This document shows, in pieces, positions 47,404 to 59,500 of a stretch of 64,000 nucleotides of DNA. This stretch comes from Ignelater luminosus (Eukaryota; Arthropoda; Insecta; Coleoptera; Elateridae), in NCBI GenBank assembly GCA_011009095.1, contig VTPC01001007.1:52296-116295 (forward strand), in the 5' to 3' direction. Made by a program: the position numbers and the translations under genes. The notes below the pieces were generated by a model. That model was not told the DNA's origin. It ran no database searches and saw only the letters and a program-made list of their open reading frames with translations. Position 1 is the stretch's first letter, and each line of letters starts with the position of its first letter.

Positions 47404-49060
47404 TTGCTTACATCTCCGAAACTTCACAGGCAAGGTTTCTGTCCTATAGACTATGCTGCTGATATAGCCATCATAGTACACGGCAGATTCACAGCTACAA
47501 GCAAAGAAAGGATGCAAATGGCCTTGAATGTAGCATCAGATGGGCGCGAAGACAAGGTTTCTCGATTAATCCCCAGAAAACAGGGCAATGATACGCTTCA
47601 CCGACAGAATAAAGTAGAGGGATCAGATCCTCTAACTTTATATGGCGAAGAAGTGACAATCACTGGGAAGGCTGAAACAAAATACATTGCCAGACTCGCG
47701 AGAACTGCTTGTACTTCCTTACTTATTTAGTAGTGGTAGAACGAATGTATAGAAAAACCTAGGGGGCACAGGCCCAGTACTAAGGTGATCAAACCAGCCA
47801 TAGCATACGCATCTTTGGCATGGTGGCCTAAAACGCTAAAAACAAACACCAAAATCAAACTATTCAAGATTCAGATGTTGGCTTGTTTGGGAATAACAGG
47901 AGTCATGAGGACGACTCCTACAGTTACAGTGGAAGTCTTGCTTGGATCTCCCTTCGCTAGACCTTGTGATCCACGGAGAAGCAGAAAAATTCTTGCACAA
48001 ACTCCAGAACGCAGGCAACATGAGAACTACAGACTCAGAAGTTACTTACTTACTCTGGAAAAGGATAAGCGACCACCTTGTCTTTGATAGTAACACACCT
48101 GGACAAGAATTTCCAAGTAACCATTGATAGAGAAATTTAAATCAATACTAAACAAATTCTGCCATCTGATGGAGCGATCTGGTTTACATACGGATCAAAG
48201 ATTTAAGAAAGCGGAGGAACAAGAATCTATGGCACGAAGCCGAAATTGGAGCTCTCATTGTTCCTAGGTAAATATGCCACAGTCTTTTAAGCAGAAGTAC
48301 ATACTATATGCAATATTAAGGTACATAGACGAACACCTGAAAAAAAACTGTGTAAACCAACGGATATACATACAGGGGAGTCCAAGCCCACTAGGCGCAT
48401 AAGGAATTGCGTTGAATGGAGAGAGTACATTGGAATCGCCTATAGTAGAAACGAGACAGAGTGATAGAAATAAAAACGCGCTACCTTGAAAACAGATGAA
48501 ATGATACATACTAAAAACAAAGTGTGCGAGCGGTGGGCATGACTTTCTTTTCTATCTCCACGTACTCTGTTCAATCAATATAATTCCATACGCGCTTGGA
48601 CTCCTCTGTACACACAGACAATCAAGTGATATGCAAAGCTCTTCAGGGGGTAAAAATGATGTCGAAACTTGTAATGGAATATCTTCAAATACTGTGTACC
48701 CTGGCAGACCGAGAAACAGTCATTCGGTTTGAGTGTCAGGGCACAGCACATGAAAGAACAGCAAAGTCAGATTTGAGCTGATTATTCTAGAAATAAACAC
48801 GGGAAGTTATTCGTAGATGAATCGTTGTCAAGAAGCTCAATGCAATGAGTAGAACTCACCTAAAAACCATAGTAAGGCTATTTTCCTGTGACAAATCACC
48901 TCCATGCGAGTGGAACATATTATATGCCATGAGACGTCGCGTCGTCTTGTCAAGAATCCAAACTATTCGGATTCATCACGGTGGAACCGAAGGATCTTAG
49001 TCTCTACTTGATTAGGAACCTGTATGTCTGATTCAAGGCATGGAGCTGCTTGAGTGGAAC
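47404..49060 (+). pseudogene. Non-LTR retrotransposon relic: reverse transcriptase and RNase H
   Basis: A 5'-truncated ORF2 of a LINE with RNase H (the R1/LOA/I group; clade not decided). Segments in order: the RT palm with GFCPIDYAADIAIIVHGRF and ERMQMALNV (47430-47530), PLTLYGEEVTITG, the thumb-region text IKPAIAYASLAWWPKTLK (47790-47845), LACLGITGVMRTTPT, then after a frameshift near 47945 LDLVIHGEAEKFLHKLQNAG. RNase H follows: IWFTYGSKI ... GKYATVF ... AEVHTI (48178-48300) and TDNQVICKALQG (48615-48655). A weak Cys/His tail follows at about 48850-48930. Both enzymes have lost key residues: the YADD box reads YAAD, and the first RNase H Asp (TDGS) reads TYGS. Several stops and an internal deletion after KYIARL confirm decay. 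Confidence 0.75.
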
Positions 49061-49095
49061 TAGAACTAACTGGGGAAGAACAATATGCCTTTTTA

Positions 49096-49943
49096 GTCGA
49101 GGAAATAAAGCAGAAAAGGTCGAAAAAGAATCACCAAGATAGATTTTGATGCGGTTTGTGGCAATCGATTCTGTGAGTTGTCAAGAAAAATGCTCCCTTT
49201 TAGTTTTTTGACGTTTTTTGTTATTGCATTTTTACAGAGGAAAATGCATCTTTTTGGACGCACTTTTCAGGAGCTATAATTCAGTTTGAAAAAAAAAAAT
49301 CGACCAAATGAGCCAAAAGTGGGCCAGATTTTCTCTCTCGGGAGTTTTTGGGGTCGCTGATCACGAATTTGAAGTCCAAATCATGCAAAGTGTCATGATC
49401 ATTGGGAAATTCGGAGAATTTGGAATTGTTCAAACTAAATAGCAAGCTATTGAATAACTATTCGAGTGATGTGTCATTTTATGTGTTCTTTTGGGCGGTG
49501 ATCACAAATTTCAAGTCCAAATTATCAAAAAATGTCACTTGAATTTGGAAATTCGGAAAATTTAGACTCGTAAAAAGCGAAATAGGAAGCTTTCAGATTC
49601 GTGATGAGCACCAAAAAAAAAACACATAAAATGACATGTCGCTCGCATAGCTATACGAAAGCTTCCTATTTCGTTTTCTACGAGTCCAAATCTTCCGACT
49701 TTCCCAATAATCATGACATTTTGGCTCATTTTGTCGATTTTTTTTCAAACTGAATTATAGCTCCTGAAAGTACATCTAAAAAGATGCATTTTCCTCTGTA
49801 AAATGCAATAACAAAAAACGTCAAAAAACTAAAAGAGAGCATTTTTTCTAGACAACTCACAGAATCGATTGCCGCAAACCGCATTAAAATTCACCCTGGC
49901 AATTTTTTTTATTTTGGTCTTTTTTGTGCTTTATTTCCTCGAC
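49096..49943. mobile_element. Foldback element, GTCGAGGAAA tips
   Basis: 848 bp between TA dinucleotides (49094-49095 and 49944-49945). The outer arms of about 220 bp (49096-49315 and 49725-49943) are inverted copies with conserved blocks such as GCAATCGATTCTGTGAGTTG and GAGCTATAATTCAGTTTGAA. Inside lie a further inverted pair (TGTCATTTTATGTGTT near 49470 against 49620-49640; GGAAGCTTTC/GAAAGCTTCC) and a direct duplication of an AAGTCCAAAT ... TGTCA ... GGAAATTCGG module at 49370-49430 and 49518-49560. It lies just past the retrotransposon relic and may have inserted into its 3' part. Non-coding. Confidence 0.85.
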
Positions 49944-49945
49944 TA

Positions 49946-52126
49946 TTTATCTGGATCTATTGTACGGATCATCTAGCTTTTCCTATCGGTGTGCATCGAT
50001 GTAGTATTGTATGATACCTTTTTACTTTCTGTCTTGGATATTTTTAGGATATTATAAATTCATATAAACCTTTTCATCCTTTTGATCCCTAAAATGCGTC
50101 TTTAAAATTTGAAACATTCTTAAGCTTGATCCTGTATTCAAACCAATAAATAAAAGTGGAGCTGTTACATACATTTTGTGTCACCAAGTAAAATAATTTA
50201 TTAGAACAATTCTTTTACTAATAGCGACTGACTGTTAATATCCTATTAGGAAGGATTTAATAACTGCTATGAAAAAACAGTTTTATTCTAGACATTCTTT
50301 AGTGAACTCACTGTATGTATAAATGACTGTAAAAACCAAGTTGCTGAACCATTTTATTTGGAAATTATGCATTCTGTTAATTTGTTTACTTTAGACATGG
50401 AGAAATCTTCTAACAAGGATTTCTAAGAAACTAAAAGCAAAAGAATCTTAATATAACAGCTTACTACTTCTCATCAATTGTTAAGAAGAACCGTCTGTAT
50501 AATTTAATGCACAATCATTTTGATGCATCCTATGTTTTTTATATAATTATTGTTTAGCTGCAATTTTGCAGTACGTAGTATTTTTCAAAGCTCTAATTTC
50601 TCTTAAAATGGGAATATTGTTGAAAAGCAAAAATCGCAAATTATGTAGTTTTTAATTAATCTCAATGAAGTTTAATTAGTACGTTCGTGCTTTTAGCAAT
50701 ACTTTGTTGGAAAATTCAAATTTTCTCTTTATAATTGCAGCTTATTTTTTAATTGGATTTTTTATACTCTTTTAAATATTTAATAGCTAATTCATCAAAG
50801 GATTTTATTTTAAATGGTTCATAATATACCTCTTCTGTAAATGGTAAGAGTCGATCGGATTTTTTTACGATATTAATTTTTTTTATAGACTACTTTAGTT
50901 CGCTCATATCTTACCAAGCAAAATTCTCAATATCTTATACAGCAGATTCTTTTGTTCCAAATATCAACCCAGGAAAAAATTCTATCCGTTTTCGTGTTAT
51001 GTTACGACTACTTTGGTACTACTGATGTTTTGGGCTTTTATACGTTACGCCTTCGAATTTCTTACCCTTTTCCTTTCATGCTTTGTTGAATTCTCTGTCA
51101 TAGTTAAAGATTTGTTTTGCTTCACTTCATGAACTTTTCTTACGATATATTAACTTTATGTTTTTTGTTTCATGGTCTTTTCAGTTAAAGGAAATCTATC
51201 TTCTTGTTCTAGCTTAAATTTGTGTAACACGAAAATTAATACGAGATAAAACTTCAGAGAAAAGACAGGTGGGGAAGTTTTTGCTGTTGCACATTTTAAT
51301 ATATTTGCATTTGTGGTTTGAATTATTTAAATAAATGCGTCTGTATGCTTTCAACATTTCGTTTCTAACTTAAGTAATTTGTATTCATTTATGCATTGCA
51401 TATTGTGTTCAACTTGCTGCCAGTATTTATGAAAAGCTCTTTGTTTTGTTGCCAATAATATTGACTTGACATTATTACAAATAACGTTAATTTAAGTGCT
51501 TTCCCATTTTTCTTTTCCAAGACATTCTTGGCGAACTAAACAGTCGGTGTTATATTTAATTAATAATTTGTTAGTAATTTTTGAATTTCAAAGAGGTCGA
51601 GCCTTTCTTGTTATGAATTAAGGCAAGTTCTATAGATGGTATAATCTGATTTTCAGATTTTACAAGTTATTAAGCTTTAGCTACAGTTAAACAACTTCTT
51701 AGCATTCAGAATAATCTTCTTCAAAGACTCGAGATTTTAGTTTCACAAGAAATTACACAAATTAATTTTTATATCAAAAATTTAATTAAGCCTTCTTGAG
51801 AGGGCTAGAGTGAAAACGAAATCTTGAAGTCTGATCTACAGATTTTTTTTTAGATAGAATCGTAAATGTTTTATTAAAGAAGATTAACAAGAAACACTGA
51901 ATGGAAATTCAGGTTTGCATATTAATACACCATTGCTATAAGAAATGAAAACGTGAAATTACTCCTTATCTACTGACAGTACAATACAGGATGAGTCGGA
52001 AATTGCATTCACCCTTTGTTTTTCTGTAACAATTATGGTTGAATAACGACGCTAAAAAGGTGCATTTCATATAAAAACAAGTGAAAATCTCGAAGTTACT
52101 TTTCTCATTTTCATCAATAAAAGTAT
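49946..52126. other. 2.2 kb AT-rich, no features found
   Basis: A fragment TACAGGATGAGTCGG at about 51988 resembles a MITE tip without a partner. Otherwise nothing was recognised. Confidence 0.45.
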
Positions 52127-52140
52127 TTAGGTTAGGTTAG
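52127..52140. repeat. Very short TTAGG run
   Basis: Just under three TTAGG units (TTAGGTTAGGTTAG). Too short to be more than suggestive, but it is the third place in the window with this repeat. Confidence 0.4.
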
Positions 52141-52899
52141 TTGCTTTTAAACTAACTTCGTTCTATATGGTTATAGAGTTTCCCCTATTTAGACAAACAT
52201 CCTCATTTCTAACTCGCTTGGTTAAACACCACCTGTAAATCTATCCAGGTAAACTACAATATCTACATATCTTGCTCCTGGTTACTGAAATCCAACTAAT
52301 TTTTTTAGACTATTTTTATTTTCTCTACTTGACAAGAGATTATGGTACCACGTAGTACATAGTAAGGTAAGTATTAATCATAGTTACTATATCCAAAAAT
52401 CATTAAGCCGCTCAAAAATCGCGATTTGCATGCTTTGATTCGCTTGTTCTTTCTTATATGAATACAAGAGAGCTTCCTAAGAATCAATGAATCTTGCAAA
52501 TGATATAATTTTAAACTTATGATGTGTAATACTATTGTGAAGATTTCTGGGTATCTAATGATTTTTTTATATTTTCTGGACATACAAATACCAGCGACCA
52601 CGATCTTTTATGACGTGAAAACATCTGATCTATTCTCCCATATTTTAGTTTTTTTTAAGTAAGCAAGGAAGCCCAAGGAAGGAAATCGCCCGGAGATGAT
52701 GTATTTAATCCATGAAAATTTTCTTTTTTTCAAAAAGACAAAGAATTCTCGAGCGTGGTCTTACTTTGAAAAAGAAATAAAGTTTCTATTTCTGACATGG
52801 GTCCAAAAACACTTCGTTTCAGAGATACAGACTGTCGAAAGTTCATCAAAAAATTAACATTTTCTAACTTCCTCAAAAAATGATATTGTAAAGGGTTGT

Positions 52900-53640
52900 C
52901 CCAAAAGTAGACAGAGATCTAACTCAAGTTTAACTGTTGTGTTTTTAATTCGGGTTCGCCTATTTTTGAACGCTCGCAAACTCCAGGTTTTCCAGATTCT
53001 TTTTATAGTCCTCTTTGCCAAAGTCCAACATCTTTTGATTTCTCTCGTTTGGAGAACGTTTGTTGCGTTTTTTTTTCAGTGAACATGATTTCGTGAGATC
53101 GTCAACATCCAGCTATTGCACCTATATAATGGCATGTTGCCATACCAGGCCAAAAGGTTTTACTGTCGTCATACTGATTAATAGAGAGAATTAAATAATT
53201 GCTTCCTTGCATATTACTTCAAGTACTTAAACGTCTGAGCTTATAGACCCCTCGAAAATGAATGCTTCGGAAGCGCTACTCTCTTCTTCAATTGCCTGCC
53301 AAAGAAGATACTTTTTGAAAAGTATTGCTTTGAGCTTTACATCAGTTCTCTGAAGAGCGTGAAAATATTACTTGCCAGGTACATCGTTTGGGTCAGCATC
53401 AACGTATGTTTCATCATCTATGATGAGTATTTGCCTACGAACTCTCCAACAATCTTTTTAGCACGGTTTTCTTGGTCTTGGCATCGACAGTTCCAATTTC
53501 TTTGTACTTTCGATTATTCGTTACGTTTAGTATATTTTGACTCCTTCCAGTTGAAAGTGCTGAATAGCCTCCCATTTGCCGTGCCCAGCGTAATCTTGAA
53601 GACAAAGCGTTTTTGAATACACCCTTATAGGAAATCAGGG
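52900..53640 (-). pseudogene. Tc1/mariner-group transposase relic
   Basis: Minus-strand reading with frame changes gives ENRAKKIVGEFVGKY, then LIIDDETYVDADPNDVPG (first catalytic Asp at about 53411-53419), KAILFKKYLLWQAIEEE, SEAFIFEGSISSDVYKYLK (to about 53230) and TFWPGMATCHYIGA (about 53120-53160). There the second catalytic Asp of FWPDLATCHY is Gly. The same order of motifs is seen in the DD37E copy at 31724-32672 (LIIDDETYV ... FWPDVATSHY), but the sequences differ, so this is a sister lineage. No convincing Glu/Asp for the third position and no paired ends were found; TTGTCCCAAAAGTAG at about 52896 could be one tip. Confidence 0.5.
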
Positions 53641-53644
53641 TGTA

Positions 53645-54471
53645 CTACGCATTGCATTCCATTTATTTATTTAGATTCCAACATTAAACGCCATTGATAC
53701 GCCTACGCCAAGGTACATTGGCGTCGATCATCTTAATTAGAGATCTCAATTAATTCTTTTGAGCTACAAAAATCATTGTCTAGGTAGAATATCGTCTAGA
53801 AGATTCTCTTTTTAATAAATTGTTTTGTTGCAAGTTCTTGTATTTCTTATCTTTCAGTTTCTCAAGTTGCATTTTATGTTTTTGTTGTGATGTATAATAT
53901 TGTATTAGAGGGTTGTAGATAAAAGTCAAGATTTTCTTGACTTCCCCAATATCTTTTTTTTTGAGTTTGTAATATTTTCTAACAGGTGTATAACTAGGTG
54001 GGGCCTAACGTAAAAACATAATTTAATGTATAAGCAGTAAGGTGTTCTTTTTCCCAGGACGTGTGTTAATGAAAACAAATGCAACATTAGTTGGTTCCCC
54101 TGGGCAATAAAACCAATGTTTCTACAAGAGCTTGAAGTCTTTAGCAAAGAGCAAATTCAATGTTCATAAATTAATTTTCTCTTAACGTTTTTATTGATAC
54201 TTGGAGTTCAAATCAGTAGTCACTAAGGTAACGTTGATAGAATTAATGAATTCTGGTAGAAACCAGATAATTAGTTTTGGCCAGAATGCCAGTTTTGGGG
54301 GCCCTGAGCTAATACTGTTTGGGGGCCTTCCCAATTAACCTGAGTTTGGGCTAGTTGTGGAGACCATTCATCACTTTACTGATAAACTGTTTTTTATCCA
54401 TTTTTAAATAGGAAAAATTGTAGTCATGAAACATTGAAGAATTTTTTTATTTTATTTGATGCAGTGGATAT
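53645..54471. other. Spacer with short GGGGGCC repeat
   Basis: Mostly AT-rich. Around 54290-54350, TTTTGGGGGCCCTGAG and TGTTTGGGGGCCTTCC form a rough duplication. With CCGCTCCTG/CCGCCCCTG fragments at 55044 and 55712, this suggests an older repeat into which the next element inserted. Confidence 0.35.
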
Positions 54472-54473
54472 TA

Positions 54474-55037
54474 GGCGAGGAAAATTAGGAAAAAGTTTCT
54501 ACTTTTTTTGGGAGTGCAGGTATTGAAATACGGTTTTTTGAGTAGATCCCTGAATGTGTCTTAAAAAGTTAATTGAGTCGTTTGCGATACAAATTTGAAA
54601 ATCGCATGCAAAATGTATTTACAAAATGCATAAAATGATTTTGTACATGCACCTTAATAAAAAATTAGATATTTTTCATCAAATTAACTTAAAAATCTCT
54701 TCTTGGGGCTTTTTGGGATCAGTGACAATAAAACATTTTTCCAAAGACGCATAAAATGCAGAAATAATGCATTTTGAGTGGCTTAAGCGAATTTTTATTA
54801 TCAAATCTGTTGTCGGTGACCTCAAAAATCACTTTGTACAGAATTTTGGCTATTTTTAATGAAATAGTTTCGTTTCTGTACAAAATGTATATAAAGTGCA
54901 TAAATTTGTACCGCAAACGACTCAATTAAATTTTTTTAAGACACATTCAGGAATCTATTTCAAAAAACCTCATCTCAATACCTGTACTCCCAAAAAAAGT
55001 AGAAACTTTTACCAAAATTGGGCTAAATTTCCTCGCC
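54474..55037. mobile_element. Foldback element, GGCGAGGAAA tips
   Basis: 564 bp between TA dinucleotides (54472-54473 and 55038-55039). Arms of about 130-140 bp share AAAAAGTTTCTACTTTTTTT, CAGGTATTGA, TGAATGTGTCTTAAAAA and AATTGAGTCGTTTGCG. The middle has a second inverted pair, TTTGTACAGAA/TTTCTGTACAAA (54834-54890). The tips resemble those of the element at 49096-49943 (CGAGGAAA after a TA and one or two bases), while the bodies do not match. Non-coding. Confidence 0.85.
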
Positions 55038-55039
55038 TA

Positions 55040-55977
55040 TATATTAAATCCGCCCCTGAATTAATTTCATAACAGTCTTCTTATGAAACATTATTTCACG
55101 GCGCGTTTCAAGGTTTTTGTCAAGATATCTCCTCCCAAAATGCGACATACAATTTAATAACCGTAGGATTTTATCAGTACCTAAAGGGTATACTGTAAGG
55201 GAATGTTGATATCTATATCTGACATTTTGGTATCAAACTAAATGTGTCACCTTGCTACTGATAATATTATAAAGCTATTCCAATTAAATAATAAGCATTC
55301 TTTCGGACTAGTATTAATTGTGATAATATCAGATTTTGATAAATAAAATGAAACAGCAAAAAGGCTCACGTTGGTGGGACAAACGTTTATTTCAAAAGTA
55401 ATTGCTTGGAAGTAGAAGAACTTTGAGTCAAGAGTCAGTTGAAGAATTCTACGTGCATATCAATGACCGCTTACGAATACTTGGCTTCATTAATTGAGCC
55501 AAAACTCACAACTTTAAATAACAGAGGAGGCGCACTAAAACAATTTAAGGCAAGTCCAGAGCATGCAACTTGCTAGAAATACCCAAGGCTGCCTTCGGGA
55601 CGAGACAAGTATCAACTTTGCCAACCATACCCAGCACAGTTTAAATTGTTGTTTTTATTTTCCCCCTTCATTGAACGGGACCCTGGGCTGCAGCCCATAA
55701 AGACCATGCCTAAATCCGCTCCTGCAGAGTGCTTCTTTTTACACCATATAACTATGGCAAATACTGCACTTCTAGCGTTGCTGAAATGTGATGATTAATT
55801 CAAACTTGATTAAACGATACCGAAGACTGTCAAGACATTACAGCGACATTGTCTTTATCCGCTGGAAGTATGATAATGTCTGAGTTTATTTTAAGATTCC
55901 GTAAGGCATTTTTTTCTCATTGGATATGTTGGTTGATGAAGGTATCACCGAGCAAAGACACTTGACTGTTTTAGTCT
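55040..55977. other. Spacer, repeat debris
   Basis: A less AT-rich section at 55540-55730 (GACCCTGGGCTGCAGCCC and neighbours) looks like a fragment of a repeat. No frame or domain was recognised. The reverse-strand frame 55945-56181 is antisense to the Penelope-like relic. Confidence 0.4.
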
Positions 55978-56512
55978 GATTGATCCCTTTGGAAGTCTTA
56001 GTAACGATGATTCCACAATTCGATATGTGGATGACATACGTTGTCTCGATTTTTTGATCATTTGAACAATCAACATCCAGACAGCAAATTCACCATGGAA
56101 ATTGAGAATAATAGCGCCCTTCTTTTCTCGATGTTCTGGTGTTCCGTCTCCCTGATTAACCCACTTGTTCATGTTGAGCAATTTCTGCCTTATAACCCAA
56201 CAACATCCAAGGGGAGTTGAAACAGGTTCGAATCAGTCTCTTAAACAACGGCTACAACAAAAGAGCATGCATTTCAACTGCTTTTTTGCCATATTTTATA
56301 AAATGGCAGACGGTATGGGAAAACACTCTTGAAATATAGAATTAAAACCGTCTTTAGATTCATAAACAAAATCGCTCAACTCCTACCTTCTTTTAAGGAT
56401 AAACTCCCAATGCCGTCATCCAAACCATGCTAATACTATGGCTCATTGTACATCGGAGAAACTGGTCACTCGATTAACACACGCGTTACTGAAGAAGCTT
56501 TTTATGAAACGT
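55978..56512 (+). pseudogene. Penelope-like retroelement relic (RT end plus GIY-YIG)
   Basis: With frame changes the plus strand reads as the end of a Penelope-like ORF. IRYVDDI holds the reverse transcriptase catalytic YVDD box at 56024-56035. It is followed by NNQHPDSKFTMEIENNSALL (56068-56127), LLNNGYNKRACISTAFLPYF (about 56240-56300), LKYRIKTVFRFINKIAQLLP with SFKDKLPM (56334-56414), and LYIGETGHSINTRVTE (56446-56493). The last is the start of the GIY-YIG endonuclease: the YIG with its conserved Thr-Arg is present, while the rest is cut off. Penelope-like elements use this endonuclease for target-primed insertion. At least three frame shifts, a stop after SSKPC and 3' truncation make this a fossil. 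Confidence 0.7.
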
Positions 56513-56519
56513 TAGTGTA

Positions 56520-59500
56520 TATAATTATTTTAACAATGACACCGTCTAGTTCCGAAAGCTTTTGATTTATCGAACTTGATTAGTTTTCATGTACAAACTT
56601 CCTTGTGAAAAGTTTTTAGGTTTAGTCTTTCATTCTATCAGTGTTGATTGAATACGAGTTTTTGAGTTATCCATGACTATATTGAACAAATTGTAACATC
56701 TTTGTACTGATAATTGGCATTTTCATTAATTGATTTTTCGTTTCTTTTTCTTGGTTGTTTAGCTACTCTACTGTGCTGTTTGTGTTTTGTTTTTTTTCAT
56801 TTTTCATTAATTTAATATGTCATATACGAGTTAGTAATTGTAAACTTGTGGTTTGTGTGCGTTTATCTTGTTAATTACATTATGATTGCTTTATCTGGCA
56901 AAAGCAAGTTGTGCTTGCAACCTTCCATGTGGAATACAAGCATGTCTACTATTATGATAACATTTCTGCAAAAACCGTCTTGTTTTATTAAATTTTGTAT
57001 ACTAATGGCATGCTTTTATTATCTTTAGTAAACGCCATATAAAATGTTATTTTCGTTAGACTGTAATTATCTTTCGGTAAACCCGAAAAAGCGGACAAAA
57101 AATACATGAAGAAATGCAAGTTAATACCTTTATATTAAATCTATTTAAGGCAAATTTGGAAAGCTACGAATTAATAGTTATCCTATTTCATGCTAGCAGA
57201 TTGATTGATGGATAATCTATTTGAAGAATGAACACGTGTGATATGAAAGGTTCATGAAAGGAAATGATTAATTCATACCTGTGGATATGTAATTACTTCC
57301 ATTTTCAGGGCGTTCATTTTAAAATTGAAGTTATAACCCCTGACATTTATTACCACAATAATAAATGAATCGTATAAATCTATCTACACTAAAAAATCCT
57401 ATTCGTATTCGTAGATATAATGATGAAAAACAATTGCTATTGTAGTTCGATATTCTTTCAGTTTAGAACTAACTTTTTGTAAATGACTCGATGTAATAAG
57501 AGCTTTCTCTGAAAATAAAGGAAATTGTATTAGATATAATTTTATTTTTTCTTTGATACGTACACGTTTTCCTTCTTATAGTATACGATGTGATCACTTC
57601 TGAGCGGAATGGTCTACGTGCCAAGTTTATTTAATTTAATCTTGGAAGGTTTGATTGCAGCGTTTAATTTGAAAATAAATCCCGGGATAGCATTTAAACC
57701 GACATCAAATCGGAATATTGCTACATAATATAAGGACAATGGAGAATTAAATAGCTCAAAAGTATGAGTTTCGCTTATATTGGAATATTTATTATTGTTA
57801 TATCTGTATCACATATAATGAGAATTTAATAGTATATCCTGTGTATGAATATTAATTTACTAGAACTATGTGCCTATGTAGAATAAACCTGGGAAAACAC
57901 AACTAGAATAACAGTCTTTGTGAATTTGGAACTCTACAGAGAACGTGGAAATAATATCCTGACAAAGCATCCTTTGGGAATTCAACTGTGCTCTTCAAGA
58001 TTGATAAGTCAATGCTTTCGTACTGTATTACTACCCTTGTGTAATGGGTATATATAATTTACGGTAATCGCATCTGTCGAGACGTTTTATTGGATAATAT
58101 TGTTAGTTTGTAACAACCGAAATAGAATTACTTGCGGTGATTTCTGATTTTCTTTCCTTGAATTGTATTAATATTTTTTTTATAAATTTCGTTTTTTTTC
58201 TCAAGTGCGATTCTTTAAAAATATCTTGTATTTTAAATAGTTAAGTTGCAACGCATTATTTTCAATTCTTATCTATAGAAGGGCGACTACATTCTTCAGT
58301 GGACTGTGAACCATCATCTCAGTTTTGTTTTTTAGCAACGAATCTAGGAGATGATTCGTTATAACGTAGCTAACTTGGCTTGTGAATGTTACGACTAAAG
58401 ACTGTAATATTTTCAATGAAAACAATAGCCGTCTATTGTCGACAATGAACGGTAAGCTGTGGAGGCGAATGTTGTTTCTATGTCAAAAAATGGCATTGTT
58501 GTCATTATTCAATCAGGAGCTCTTGAGTAATATGGTAAGTGACGTTTACACTTTGACAAACCCATTATTGACAGAATAAATCTCACCAAACATCACACTT
58601 AATAAATTTTGTCTTTGACCATAACATGGGCAACATTCGAATTGTTCAGAGCAAAGACATCCTTCTTTTTGACTGCAAGTTCCTTAGAAGAATTTGCACC
58701 AAAACACGCTTTGGCATAATTGAAGTTTGAAAAAGCATTATTTAGCATTTACCCAATCAGTATCTACAAGATACATGAAAAGAATTTTTTTGCAATTCGT
58801 CCGCTTGTGTTCATTCATATATCTAGTATTCATTCTCATTAGATCTCTGTATCTTTGAGTTGCTTATCTTGGAATGCTAATGTCATTAATCAGTATAACA
58901 CCAGAAAACAGAAATGATCATCATCTTGGAAGATGATATCACCACAAGTGAAGGATGATGCAGATATCAATGAAGTGTTGTCAGGTCTTCCAAAAAAGGC
59001 CTTAGACTATCACCTGGAGATTGTCAGTGTCAAAGCAAAGCCGTAGACTACATAATCCTACTATAGTATTTTCGAATTTGAAATGATCACAGCCTGAAGA
59101 AATAGATTGATTAGACAACGGGATCGAGAAAGAACAAAAATAAAAAATGGTTCTGTAAAAACATAACTAGCCATATTTTGGGTAGCTTTACTGAATTAAT
59201 TAATTGGGGCCTTTATTTTTTGTATCATAAAGTGATCGTCAAAGATTTCAGGGAAAGATTAGAGAAATATTGCAATTCACCAAGCGGATGGTATTGTGAA
59301 GATCTTTTCCACTGAATCGAAGACCAGATGCATCATGCGAGATTTGGTTTGAATATACAAGGGCCTTTTCTTGCCTAAGAAGAAAGAAAAGGTAAAAACG
59401 TTATATCTGCTGTACCAACTTAAAAGTGTATAGGACATCACCGACCAACAGTTTTTTCTGCTGTAAGATTTAGCTTTTTTTTTACTTCTACACATTGTGA

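Noticed and set aside
56215..56240. GGTTCGAAT, a tRNA B-box-like string
   Set aside because: No A box or cloverleaf could be drawn upstream, and the site lies inside the Penelope-like coding relic.
57610..57720. Reverse-transcriptase-like LFNLILEG segment
   Set aside because: About 100 bp with a single motif and no YADD box or neighbouring domain; chance match is possible.
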